Below are positions 1-9,587 of a stretch of DNA of 64,000 nt, piece by piece (position 1 is the stretch's first letter; each line of letters begins with the position of its first letter). Location of the stretch: positions 27,339,633 through 27,403,632 of the forward strand of contig CM019718.1 in the NCBI GenBank assembly GCA_009760885.1. The letters are read 5' to 3'. Under the pieces are notes generated by a model. The model was not told the origin of the DNA. It did not search any database and was given only the letters and a program-made list of their open reading frames with translations. Source of the DNA: Achatina immaculata. Lineage: Eukaryota; Mollusca; Gastropoda; Stylommatophora; Achatinidae. The translations under genes were made by a program, and so were the position numbers.

Positions 1-427
1 GAAATAGTCTTTTAATAAAATCTCGCTCTGGCCACGGATGGGAAAGAGAAATAATAACCAGGGTGTACCGTGTTTTGCTACATCAAATATTGGGCTCTTG
101 GTGGTGCGCCAGGGTTCGTAGGCCGGGTCCAGTGTGTCTGGAAGATAACACCAGACGTGGTTCTACGGAAGCTGCGTGAAGTCTCACGTTTGGATTTCTC
201 CAGCGCCTTATTGGCAGTTTTTTTATGTTTATTTCTGTATGAAAGTAATTCCGAACTGAAGCGTGTGGCAGATGTAGTGGGCAAAATAGTATCATATATT
301 TGCAGAGGCATATTATTCGCTGTAACTCAGCTGAACCCGTATTCTACTGGGCGATTGGTTTTCTCGTGGAGTACAATTTTCCTTTCATCTTAGAAATTAA
401 TTCTTGTTGTTGGTGCTATAAGACAAC
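1..427. other. no recognisable feature
   Basis: This is non-repetitive DNA with short open frames on both strands. None has a recognisable domain, and the frames overlap each other without any coding bias that I can see. I assign nothing here. Confidence 0.5.
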
Positions 428-790
428 CTAATTTTCTCTGTTACACACCAAGAAAATCCAGCAAGACTTCCAGGCTCCCAACTCCACAGAATAATACTGA
501 TACAACAACTTAACTGAGCCTGACAGTCTTCCAATATAACAAAACTTGTCAAACAGTGAGAGTTTCAACAAAGCCAGTGGTGTAGTTTTTATATTCAGAC
601 AACACAAGTTTATTGATGGGAAAAAGTTACAGTGAGAAAGTAGCAGGGATAGCTGGCATGTAATAGCATTTACTCTTTGTGTTCTAACATGACTTTCTCT
701 ATCAACCTTCCATTCTTCTGTAAACATACAACCAAGATACTTGAATTCATTAACTTGCTGGATTTGTCTTCGATATAGATGTTCCGTGAG
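428..790 (-). mobile_element. LINE reverse-transcriptase C-terminal relic
   Basis: Read on the minus strand from about 790, the frame gives QQVNEFKYLGCMFTEEWKVD. This is the familiar V.EFKYLG block just after the catalytic domain of APE-type non-LTR retrotransposon reverse transcriptases. The frame continues through residues like RVNAITCQLSLLLSH and ends in a poorly conserved stretch containing KLLYQ, which sits where LLY..E.W is normal. It is a truncated, decayed fragment with no upstream catalytic part. The sequence is not the same as LINE families a to e elsewhere in the window, so it is probably a further family. Confidence 0.7.
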
Positions 791-1448
791 CTTTAACTCC
801 TGCTGACTTCATGGCTACAGTACAGTGCTAAACTATAGTAGGTGCTGAAAATAGGCATTACTGTATTTCCTTGTAAACAAGGGGCTATAATGAATGGTAA
901 TAATAACTGTTTGTGTGCTATGGGTATTGTTAGGTAGTTAGGAGTTAAGCTGGTAGATGTTCGCTGTGGAATTTGTCGAACTAGAATTCTTTCTTTTTTT
1001 TTTTTTTGGATTTATTCTGCCGGTACTGGATTTACACAATCGACCACAGCAACAACAGGGAATATTTGCGTTTCAATGCTTTTTCTCGCTTTGCGTCTCG
1101 TTTTTTGTTTGTTTGTTTTTTTTTTTTCAAATTTCTTGGCCGTCCTTTGCTCTGTAAATGATGCGGAACCATAACTCGGAGTCGCTCTCAAGATCTAATG
1201 GTCTAAAAACGACACAGTACTACATGTAAACTATACGTTCCTGTGATAATATTACACGACTAATGTGGCGTGCTCCTTCTGTAAGGTCTATTCTTATGCT
1301 GAGACCAGGTATTCAGCGGTGATCTCTCTGCGGTTCTTTGTCATCGGTACAGCTGTCTTTCACCTGGCATGAAGTACTCTTTCCGAAATACCGGTTTTCT
1401 CATTATAACATTAAGTACTCTCTTTATCTCTGTCCTCCCTCCCTCCCC
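791..1448. other. unique sequence with poly-T tracts
   Basis: I see no gene. There are T-rich runs near 990-1008 and 1110-1128, the second preceded by a short (TTTG)n stretch. Confidence 0.4.
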
Positions 1449-1449
1449 C

Positions 1450-1471
1450 TTCTCTCTCTCTCTCTCTCTCG

Positions 1472-1523
<52 letters not shown>
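1450..1523. repeat. (TC)n(TA)n microsatellite
   Basis: A TC run at 1450-1470 passes directly into about 25 TA dinucleotides. It abuts the 5' end of a SINE A copy that begins at 1524. Confidence 0.95.
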
Positions 1524-1525
<2 letters not shown>

Positions 1526-1797
1526 GCGTCTAAGTGGCAAGGTGGATAGTGCACTAGTCTTTCGTGGCGAAGATTGGGAGTTCCAATCCCGACAGAAATG
1601 CCCAAGTCACCCAGGCTGTGGAAATGGGTACCCGACTTCTTCTGGATTTGGGGAAGGGAGGGCAGCTAATCGTGATGCTGACCATATCACCCTCTAGTGT
1701 GCCGGGGGGGGGGGGGGGGGGGGTCAAGGAAAATATGGGCACTAACACCATATCCCTTATGTGCCTCTAAGGCATGACAGGATTACCTTTACCTTTT
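1524..1797 (+). mobile_element. SINE A, tRNA-headed, full-length
   Basis: The 5' head GGGCGTCTAAGTGGCAAGGT followed by a T/C-rich stretch and GAGTTCCAATCCCGA resembles tRNA internal promoter boxes A and B. The body carries GAAATGGGTACCCGACTTCT, a CACCCTCTAGTGTGC block and a 3' end in GATTACCTTTACCTTTT. The same layout recurs at 4,510, 13,341, 20,884 and 48,012. This copy has acquired a run of about 20 G at 1704-1723 where the others have TGACTG or similar. RNA polymerase III transcription is expected for the family; activity of this copy is unknown. Confidence 0.8.
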
Positions 1798-2015
1798 GTG
1801 TGAATACTTTTTTTTTCTAACCTTATGTGTGGCGAGATTTAATCTTTACAAAATGTTCACCTGTTGAACCAAAGTAAAAAATGACCTTATACTGCAACTG
1901 ATTTCTTTGCTCTCTTGTTAGCTAGTTTTTTTTTAAATAATATAAACCGGTTACGGTAATCGATGACTTCCAGAAATATCATTTTTTAAAATCGGCGATC
2001 TACCGGTTTCTCTAC

Positions 2016-2051
<36 letters not shown>

Positions 2052-2179
2052 TTATATATATATATATATCCTTATCTTTCTATCTTTATCTCTGTCTACA
2101 CCTCTCTCCCTATGTCTTTATCTATCTCTGTCATTATCTCTATCTCTACCACTCTCTCTATATATGTATCCTTATCTAT

Positions 2180-2239
<60 letters not shown>

Positions 2240-2246
2240 TTATATA
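2016..2246. repeat. compound TC / TATC / TA microsatellite
   Basis: TC runs at about 2016-2051, TA at 2053-2070, degenerate CTATCT-like repeats to about 2170, and a long TA run at about 2184-2245 follow one another. Confidence 0.9.
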
Positions 2247-2637
2247 TACACCTCTCTATATAAGTTAGCGCGATCGCTGCTTCGAAGAATGTCCCCTTAA
2301 GGTGCCCCACTCATATAGTGTTGCTGCTTGTGTTTTCAACATCATCATGGCATCCACTACAAATAGCAGCGCTTCCACTTAGGCCATCATAAGAACAACA
2401 ACCGGGTATAGAAAGGTTCAGCTGTGAATTCAGCTTTGAGGTTTCTGTGTTGGCCGCCGTGACACTGTCATATTCGTCCCAAAGAAATGTCAGATACAAA
2501 GAATGATGGCCGGACAGGAATGGATTGTTATGATGATATCTGCTGGTCGAATTGTCTTCTGTGTCTTTCGGAAATTTGTGAGCTATGTTGATCTGGTTCT
2601 GTTTCTCATAGTTTTTTTTTCTATGCTATGTCTGTCT
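2247..2637. other. no recognisable feature
   Basis: Unique sequence. Short frames exist on both strands without recognisable domains. Confidence 0.4.
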
Positions 2638-2696
2638 CTCTGCCTGCTTGCCTGCCTGCCTGCCTGTCTGTCTGTCTGTCTGTCAGTCTGTCTCAT
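2638..2696. repeat. (CTGC)n/(CTGT)n microsatellite
   Basis: Tetranucleotide repeats change from CTGC to CTGT within the array. A LINE-b 3' fragment follows at once. Confidence 0.9.
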
Positions 2697-2700
2697 GGTT

Positions 2701-2980
2701 GATTAGAAAAAGAATATGGATGTATGTGGGTCGCGTGATGAGAAGAAACAATCAGAGAATCCCCAAACAAGCTATCACATGGAACACAACAGGCTGAAGA
2801 AAAAGAGGTCGACGACGTGAAACTCTAAAGAGGACATTGTTAAGAGAAGCCAATTCAGTGAGCATAACATCACTTGATGAGATTGAAAAACTCGCCGAAG
2901 ACAGGACATCTTGGTGAACTACCATGCGGGCCCTATGTGACGTTTAACGCCACGGGAAGGATATATATATATATATATAT
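2701..2980 (+). mobile_element. LINE-b 3' fragment with TA tail
   Basis: This is a 5'-truncated copy of the LINE-b C-terminal region and short 3' end. It aligns by eye with the copies at 38.1, 51.5 and 61.1 kb: GATGAGAAGAAACAATCAGA, then a lysine/arginine-rich stretch, then CTATGTGACGTTTAACG and GGGAAGGATATA. The frame is broken by several stops. In other copies the tail is a short GATATAAGATATAAGA; here it has become about ten TA units (2961-2980), which suggests the tail seeded a microsatellite. Confidence 0.8.
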
Positions 2981-3218
2981 CTTTCTCAGGCCAGAGTTTT
3001 ACTGTTTTGCCTATTTCGAAAATGTTACATCCTATATCTGCCTCGTTCTTTATCCTTTGAAAATATAGTTCGTTCATTGGTTTGTAACTTCTCTCACTTG
3101 TATACTTGTATTAAATCGAGTATGTGAGAAGAATGAAAGATGGAGTTATGAAGGGCAGAATGTAAGACGGGCTTGCGTGCCCAATTCTTTACCCTTTAAA
3201 AATAAAGATTATTCATTC

Positions 3219-3295
3219 ATTCTCTCTCTCTCTCTCTGTTTCTCTCTCTCTGTCTCATTTTCTCTCCCTCTCTTTCACTCGCTTTGTCTTTCTCT
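3219..3295. repeat. TC-rich low-complexity tract
   Basis: Pyrimidine-rich DNA made of CT runs leads into the 28-bp array that follows. Confidence 0.85.
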
Positions 3296-3600
3296 CAGTG
3301 TGCTTTTCTTTCTCTTTCTATCTCAGTGTGCTTTTCTTTCTCTTTCTCTCTCAGTGTGCTTTTCTTTTTCTTTCTCTCTCAGTGTGCTTTTCTTTCTCTT
3401 TCTCTCTCAGTGTACTTTTCTTTCTCTTTCTCTCTCAGTGTGCTTTTCTTTCTCTTTCTCTCTCAGTGTGCTTTTCTTTCTCTTTCTCTCTCAGTGTGCT
3501 TTTCTTTCTCTTTTTCTCTCATTGTGCTTTTCTTTCTCTCTCTTTCTCTCTCAGTGTGCTCTTCTTTCTCTCTCTTTCTCTCGCTCTTTCTCATCACGGT
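3296..3600. repeat. 28-bp minisatellite, about 10 units
   Basis: Units begin CAGTGTGCTTTTCTTTCTCT and are spaced exactly 28 bp (3296, 3324, 3352 and on). All three forward frames stay open over the array and would encode serine/leucine/phenylalanine-rich peptides. This follows from the absence of stop triplets in the unit and is no sign of a gene. Confidence 0.95.
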
Positions 3601-3658
3601 AATTATTTTCCTAGAAGTTATTATATGAGAATTACTAAATGATTATATGATATTCACC

Positions 3659-3726
3659 TCTCCCCTCCCGTCCCATCTCATCCCATCCCGTCCCATCTCT
3701 TCCCATCCCGTCCCATCCCCTCGTAT
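3659..3726. repeat. (TCCCA)n-like pentanucleotide repeat
   Basis: Degenerate repeats of TCCCATCCCG and related pentamers. Confidence 0.85.
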
Positions 3727-3804
3727 CAGCTGTTTCTTCAACCGCAGTTTCGGTTACTCACGATTTGGAAATATGAAATTAACTGTAATAAAAAGTGCAA
3801 AAGA

Positions 3805-3831
3805 AACACACACACACACACACACACACAA
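3805..3831. repeat. (CA)n microsatellite
   Basis: About 12 uninterrupted CA units. Confidence 0.95.
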
Positions 3832-3931
3832 AATCTAAAAATTAGAAAGTCATAAACTCAAATCTGGATAGCCATCATCAGTTTTCATTATAGGAATAAT
3901 GAAGGTGAATACAGAACAATAAGATTTTTTT

Positions 3932-4316
3932 GAGAGAGAGATAGAGGGGTAGAGATAGAGATAAAGACAGAGAGATAGAGAAGGATATAGAGAGAGGTAG
4001 AGATAGGGATAAAGATAGAGATAAGGATATATAGAGAGGTGGAGATAGAGATATAAGGATATATAGAGAGAGGTGGAGACAGAGATAAAGATGGATATAT
4101 AGATAATGATATATATATAGAGAGAGAGAGAGGTGGAGATAGAGATAAAGATAGAGATAAAGACAGAGAGATAGAGAAGGATATAGAGAGAGGTAGAGAT
4201 AGGGATAAAGATAGAGATAAGGATATATAGAGAGGTGGAGATAGAGATAAGGGTAGAGATATAAGGATATATAGAGAGAGGTGGAGACAGAGATAAAGAT
4301 GGATATATAGATAAGG

Positions 4317-4350
<34 letters not shown>

Positions 4351-4486
4351 GTGGAGATAGAGATAAAGATAGAGATAAAGATACAGAGATAGATAAGGAT
4401 ATAGAGATAGAGGTGGCAGTAGACATAAAGAGAGGTATTTAAGGATATAGAGATAGAGGTGGAGATAGAGATAAAGAAAGAGAGAC
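3932..4486. repeat. GATA/GA-rich higher-order array
   Basis: This is a purine-rich array of AGAGATA, AAGATAGAGATA and GGATATATAGAGAG modules. A block of roughly 200 bp appears twice (about 3950-4130 and 4130-4340), giving a higher-order pattern. The long minus-strand frame across it is a repeat by-product. Its composition resembles the purine array at 8,826-9,585. Confidence 0.9.
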
Positions 4487-4509
4487 AGATATGGGGTATT
4501 AAATGAAAG

Positions 4510-4727
4510 ACGTCTGGGTGGTGATGTGGTTGGTGCTCTAGTTTGTCATGGCGGGGTCTATGGTTCGAGTCCGACCGGATGCTTCCACTAACCCAGATGG
4601 AGAAACGGACAACTACTCGTAGTTAGATGCAGAGTCTGGAGAGGTAAAGGTCTCCAGGTGTAATGCTGAGATGTACATCGCCCTCTAGTGTGCCGACTGG
4701 TCAAGGAATATATGAACATCATATACT
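4510..4727 (+). mobile_element. SINE A, diverged copy
   Basis: It starts GACGTCTGGGTGGTGATGTG and keeps the B-box-like GGTTCGAGTCCGACCGG. It also keeps the CACCCTCTAGTGTGC-type block, here as GCCCTCTAGTGTGCCGACTG, and TCAAGGAATATATG. It ends about where LINE-a sequence begins. Confidence 0.7.
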
Positions 4728-5025
4728 TATCCATATTACAAGAACTTAATACTGAAGAAGGCTGGCTAGTAAAGAGGACTAAACAGAGAAAACTTATTTT
4801 GGACATATTAAACTTTGTGAGGTTTTAGAGAAGACCTTCTTGGAAGAGTACATAATGGGAAAAAGAAAGAGAGGAAGACCAGTGCGAAGATGACTGGAAG
4901 ACATCGTTGACGATCTCCGAATGGACGCATCAGCAGCAGGACATCTTGCTTACAACTGAGAGGCCTATAGGAGAGCTGTTTGGGGAGGTATAAAGTTCCG
5001 CAAGGGACATGCAAATGACTGACTT

Positions 5026-5028
<3 letters not shown>
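4728..5028 (+). mobile_element. LINE-a 3' fragment
   Basis: It matches the C-terminal end of LINE-a as at 32.9 kb: LQELN..EGWLVKR, IMGKRKRGRP, DASAAGH. The 3' end reads GGGACATGCAAATGACTGAC. Frame-disrupting changes are present, for example a stop in the arginine-rich stretch. It meets LINE-c tail to tail across a TC run. Confidence 0.85.

Positions 5029-5058
<30 letters not shown>
5029..5058. repeat. (TC)n at a LINE-a / LINE-c tail-to-tail junction
   Basis: About 15 TC units. On the minus strand this is the (GA)n 3' tail that ends every LINE-c copy in the window. Confidence 0.9.
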
Positions 5059-5062
<4 letters not shown>

Positions 5063-5245
5063 CCTTAAGTGCCCAGGGCACATGGGGCTTCCGCAAGGGT
5101 TTTCCACAAATGCCTATCCTTCGCCTTTTTTTCTACTCTTGCCCAGGTGAGCCCTCTATTGCTCAACATCCTTTCTGTTGTTCTTCTCCATGTCTCTTTT
5201 GGTCTACCCTTACTTCTGTTCCCCTGTGGTGTCCATCTTAGTGCT
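5059..5245 (-). mobile_element. LINE-c 3' fragment
   Basis: The minus-strand frame gives LRWTPQGNRSKGRPKETWRR, then ERMLSNRGLTWARVEKKAKD and a terminal APCALGT. This is the basic C-terminal domain of an APE-type LINE. The 62-codon frame is intact to its stop, but the copy is 5' truncated near 5245, where similarity to the copy at 16.0 kb is lost. The 3' end is GGTTCAGAGAGA followed by the GA tail. Confidence 0.85.
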
Positions 5246-5274
5246 AAGTCCACTGACTTACTTACTGACCTTGA

Positions 5275-5640
5275 ATTCTCTCTCTCTCTCTCTCTCTCTC
5301 TTTCTCAGTCTGGCGCTCCCTCTCTCTCTTTCTCCGTCTTTGTGGCTCTTTTGCCAGTGTGTATCTCTCTCTATGTCCGTCTCCCTGTCTTTCACTGTCC
5401 TTCAGCCACTTTCTTTACCTCTGTCACTTACTATCTCTGTCTGTCGCTCTTTGTCTGTGCTCTCTCTCTCTCTCTCATTCTCTCTCTCTCTCATTCTCTC
5501 TCTCTCTCTGTCTGCCTTTGTGTTTATTTCTTGCCTGTCTCAGTTTCTCTTTATCTACCTTTCTCTGTGTCTTTCAACTACATCCCATACCTCTGTTTGT
5601 CTCTGTCTGTCTGTTTCTTTCTCTCTCTTTCTGACTAAGT
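5275..5640. repeat. TC/TG-rich low-complexity tract
   Basis: CTCTCT runs mixed with CTGTCTGT and CTTTGTG motifs. The overlapping open frames are low-complexity leucine/serine strings. Confidence 0.85.
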
Positions 5641-5831
5641 ATTATTTCCCCTCTTTTTTGCCCTTACTGCAGATTTTTTGCATCATTTTCCCATATGTCA
5701 TCCACTCTTTTTCTATTCCCTCACAGAATATCGACTCCACTTTAACACTGTCACATGCGGCGTATTTCTATCTCTCTCCTGAATATAATTTACTTCTGAT
5801 TAGCGTACTTGCAAGCGCCTGTTAGTTCCAA

Positions 5832-5917
5832 CACACTCAAGGCTATAGAACCAAGTATCTGATATTTCTTCCAGCACTCTCAAGGCAATAGAACCAAGTA
5901 TCTGATATTTCTTTCAT
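5832..5917. repeat. two-copy direct repeat, about 44 bp
   Basis: ATAGAACCAAGTATCTGATA with flanking bases occurs twice in tandem with few differences. This is a minimal duplication of the kind that could start a minisatellite. Confidence 0.8.
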
Positions 5918-6416
5918 CTGAAGGTTCCTTTGAAACTGGCCGCCTTCTGAAGGGTATAGAAACGAGATGTTATGTCGAACACCAAGTATTTCCTTCCAGT
6001 ATATTTCAATATTTCTATTCTTCCGCAACCCCCAGCGGACGGTTTCAACCGCTTAACACCGTTCCTGATCCTGCGCTTCTGAAATTAACATACACGATAT
6101 AACAGCCTTTTTTTCCATCATTCGTTTCTATGATTCATACAAAGATCATTTGTGATCCAGGGCGTGTGTCAGATAAAAGGTCAATAGATTACTTTCGAAC
6201 TAATTTAATTTTCAATTTCTCTCTCTCTCTCTTTCTCTCTCTCTCGCAAGTATTCTCTACTATTACCAAAATCCTTTGATCTAGGGACTCGAACTAAGGA
6301 CAAAGAGGCAGATCCCTTGAGAATTTTATTCACCAAATTTGCATCTCAAGTCCGGAATCTGCGCTGAAACCGTGTAAGACCGCTCTATTCTGTGAATCTG
6401 TGTCCTTTCATTCCAG
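5918..6416. other. unique sequence
   Basis: No gene seen. It contains a short TC run near 6219-6246. Confidence 0.4.
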
Positions 6417-6738
6417 TTTTTTCTTCTTCTTCTTTTCTTCTTCTTCTTTTCCTTCTGTTGTTGTTGTTGTTCTTCTTCTTCTTCTTCTCCTTTTTTTTCT
6501 TCTTTTTCTTTTCCTTCTTCTCCTTCTTTTCTTCTTTATCTTCTTCTTTTCCTTCTTCTTCTTCTTTTCTTCTTTATCTTCTTCTTTTCCTTCTTCTTCT
6601 TCGCTTCTTCTTCTTCTTCTCTTCCTCTTCTTTTCTTCTTCTTTTCTCCTTCTTCTTCTCTTCCTCTTTTCTTCTTCTTTTTGTCTTCCTCTTTTCTTCT
6701 TCTTTTTGTCCTTCTTCTTCTTCTTCTTCTTCTTCACC
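6417..6738. repeat. (TTC)n polypyrimidine tract
   Basis: Over 300 bp of almost pure pyrimidine on the plus strand is made from TTC, TTCC and CTTTT units, with a short GTT interruption at about 6456-6468. It is a candidate triplex-forming mirror tract. A 13-C run follows at about 6795-6807. Confidence 0.95.
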
Positions 6739-6807
6739 AATGCAGCGACTGTAGCTACCTTCTGTTGGATATTAAAAACGAATATTTTCTGATACCCCCC
6801 CCCCCCC

Positions 6808-7334
6808 GGTCCCTTGCCGTAAATTCGGATCAATTTGTCTTTCACCAATTGCCACGATATGATGTATCGCCGATGTCTTTTCAAACCTGCTTGAAATGCA
6901 GTGCAACTATCGATCTTCGTTCCAATCCCTATGGACTTCGATATATCAATGTTTTGTTTTTTTTTACGTTCCCAGTTTTTCTTCTTCTATTCCATTTCCC
7001 TCTCCCTCTTCACTCTTTCGCAGCGTGGAGATGTGGCCCCGGCATTAATGACCGCGGAAAATTCTTGACGAGTTCCGGTAGTTTTCTTTTAAAAAAATAT
7101 TTATGGTACATATTTGCTTTTAGTTTTTTTTTTTTACTATGAGGGTAAATATGGAGCAGTGAAATTTTAATGTGATTTTTTTTTTGTGGAGCAGTTCAGT
7201 CGCTAGCAACTGTGTTCTCATGCGAAGGGAGTTGGTTGGAGAGCCATATCTGTGTGAGAAGTCAGTCGAACATGTATGTGGGGTTTGGTGTATGGGATGG
7301 TGAATCGGGGACATTGAAAGGGAGGGTGGGAGTT

Positions 7335-7338
<4 letters not shown>
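6808..7338. other. unique sequence
   Basis: No recognisable gene. Poly-T stretches lie near 6955-6965 and 7125-7136. Confidence 0.4.
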
Positions 7339-7366
<28 letters not shown>

Positions 7367-7528
7367 GGGGGGGGAGATAAAGAGAGAGGGAGAGAGAAAA
7401 ATAGAGAGAGAAAGAGAAGGAGAGAGAAAATGGAGAGGAAAGAGAGAGAGAAAGAGAAGGAGAGAGAAAATGGAGAGGAAAGAGAGAGGGAAAGAGAGAG
7501 AGAAGGAGAGAAAAAGAGAGGAAGAGAG

Positions 7529-7592
<64 letters not shown>

Positions 7593-7800
7593 GGAACGAA
7601 CGAACGAACGAACATACTTTATTTTCAGAGGGTTAAGAATTGGGCACGCAGGCCCGTCTAACATTCTGCTCTTCAGGAACGTGTGAGAAAGAGAGATAGG
7701 GAGAGAGAGAAAAAAGTAGAGAGAAAAATAAAGAGAAGAAAGAAAAAGAGAAGAAAGAAAAAGAGAAGGGGCCCTCCTTGAAGGAGAGAGAAAGACAGAG
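7339..7800. repeat. purine-rich GA array with embedded TA and GAAC runs
   Basis: GAGA-rich repeats, including a duplicated GGAGAGAAAATGGAGAGGAA module, are interrupted by a TA run at about 7530-7568 and five GAAC units near 7594-7613. Long frames on both strands are low complexity. Confidence 0.9.
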
Positions 7801-8149
7801 ATTGGGATGGGGACAGTGGAGGGGAGATTAGCTTCAAAACTTTGTATTGCCACTCAAAAATATATGAGAAGTAGATTTCTTTCTTTCTTTAGTATACCAC
7901 CCTTTCCTAGAAAACTGCATGTTCTGTTGATCTTCATCGCCTTTTGTCTGTATCCTTTCCGTATATGTGGGGTTGAGGAATTGTTTTATCAGTTCACGCT
8001 ATGATGATGCTCTAGTGCAGGCGTGGTAGAGGACCGTGAATGGGTTACAAGAACTAGACTGCTGGACAGGGTCCATCACCCTGGGGACAACGTCGAGCCT
8101 TAGCTCGAATAAGCAGCGGGCAGGAGCTAATTCCAGGATAACATATGTT
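7801..8149. other. unique sequence
   Basis: I see nothing beyond short unsupported frames. Confidence 0.4.
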
Positions 8150-8800
8150 AAGACGCTGTCCGTTTTGGAGGTCAGCGATCCACAGCTGACATGCCGGCGT
8201 CAGGGTTGACGAACTATAGCTGACATGCCGGCGTCAGGATTAACGAACTAGAGCTGACATGCCGGCGTCAGGGTTGACGAACTAGAGCTGACATGCCGGC
8301 GTCAGGATTAACGAACTAGAGCTGACATGCCGGCGTCAGGATTAATGAACTAGAGCTGACATGCCGGCGTCATGGTTAACGAACTAGAGCTGACATGCTG
8401 GCGTCAGGATTAACGAACTAGAGCTGACATGCCGGCGTCAGGGTTAACGAACTATAGCTGACATGCCGGCGTCAGTGTTAACGAACTAGAGCTGACATGC
8501 CGGCGTCAGAGTTAACGAACTATAGCTGACATGCCGGCGTCAGGGTTAACGAACTAGAGCTGACATGCCGGCGTCAGGGTTAACGAACTATAGCTGACAT
8601 GCCGGCGTCAGGGTTAACGAACTAGAGCTGACATGCCGGCGTCAGGATTAACGAACTAGAGCTGACATGCCGGCGTCAGGGTTAACGAACTAGAGCTGAT
8701 ATGCCGGCGTCAAGTGTGAGGACCCAAAGCTGACAACCTGACGTCAGGGTTGGCGAACCATGGGTGACCAAAGCCCTGTCCCATCTCTCCTTTGGTAACG
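8150..8800 (+). mobile_element. family C element, left part, carrying a 34-bp array
   Basis: The left flank GACGCTGTCCG...GGTCAGCGATCC and the right flank GGCGAACCATGGGTGACCAA then GCCCTGTCCCATCTCT match the order of family C at 32.25 kb and its complement at 26.9 kb. Between them, the segment that occurs once in ordinary copies is present about 16 times. The right part of the same element appears to resume at 9,588. Confidence 0.8.
8184..8712. repeat. 34-bp minisatellite, about 16 units
   Basis: Units AGCTGACATGCCGGCGTCAG plus GGTTAACGAACTAG repeat every 34 bp, with substitutions such as GGATTAAC or GAACTATA. The unit equals the AGCTGA-to-AGCTGA interval of family C. Confidence 0.97.
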
Positions 8801-8825
8801 CCAAGTAAAGAGAAAAAATTCTTTG

Positions 8826-9585
8826 AGAGAGAGATAAAGACAGAGATACAGATAGAGATTTAGAGAGAGAGAGAGAGAGGTAGAGATAGCGATAGAGATA
8901 AAGAGACAGATAGCGATTTAGAAAGAGAGGGGTAGAGATAGAGATAAAGGCAGAGAGATAGATATGGATTTAGAGAGAGAGAGAGGGGGTAGAGCTAAAT
9001 ATAAAGGCAGAGAGAAAGATAGGGATTTAGAAAGAGAGAGGGGTAGAGATAGATATAAAAGTAGAGAGAGATAGGGATTTAGAGAGAGGGGGGTAGAGAT
9101 AGATATAAATGTAGAGAGATAGAGATTTAGAGAGTGAAGGAGAGAGAGAGAGATTTAGAGAGAGAGGAGTAGAGATAGATATAAAGGTAGAGAGAGAGAT
9201 TTAGAGAGTGAAGGAGAGAGATAGAGATTGAGAGAGAGAGGAGTAGGGATAGATATAAAGGTAGAGAGACAGAGATTTAGAGAGTGAAGGAGAGAGATAG
9301 AGATTTAGAGAAAGAGGAGTAGGGATAGATATAAACGTAGAGAGATAGAGATTTAGAGAGTGAAGGAGAGAGATAGAAATTTAGAGAGAGAGAGGAGTAG
9401 GGATAGATATAAAGGTAGAGAGACAGGGATTTAGAGAGAGAGAGAGAGGGGGGGTAGAGATAGATATAAAGACAGAAAGATAGATAGAGATTTTTAGAGA
9501 GAGAGAGGGGTAGAGATAGATATAAAGACAGAGAGAGGGATAGGGGTTTAGAGAGAGAGAGAGAGGAGTAGAGATAGATTAAAGG
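8826..9585. repeat. GA/GATA/ATTTAGAGAG purine array
   Basis: Roughly 76-bp modules of the type GAGATTTAGAGAGTGAAGGA and GTAGAGATAGATATAAAGG repeat with variation. The array lies exactly between the two halves of a family C element. Confidence 0.9.
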
Positions 9586-9587
9586 CA

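Noticed and set aside
1524..1600. A genuine tRNA gene at SINE heads
   Set aside because: Box A- and B-like sequences are present, but the acceptor-stem pairing is poor, and the same head is followed each time by the same SINE body and duplicated target sites.
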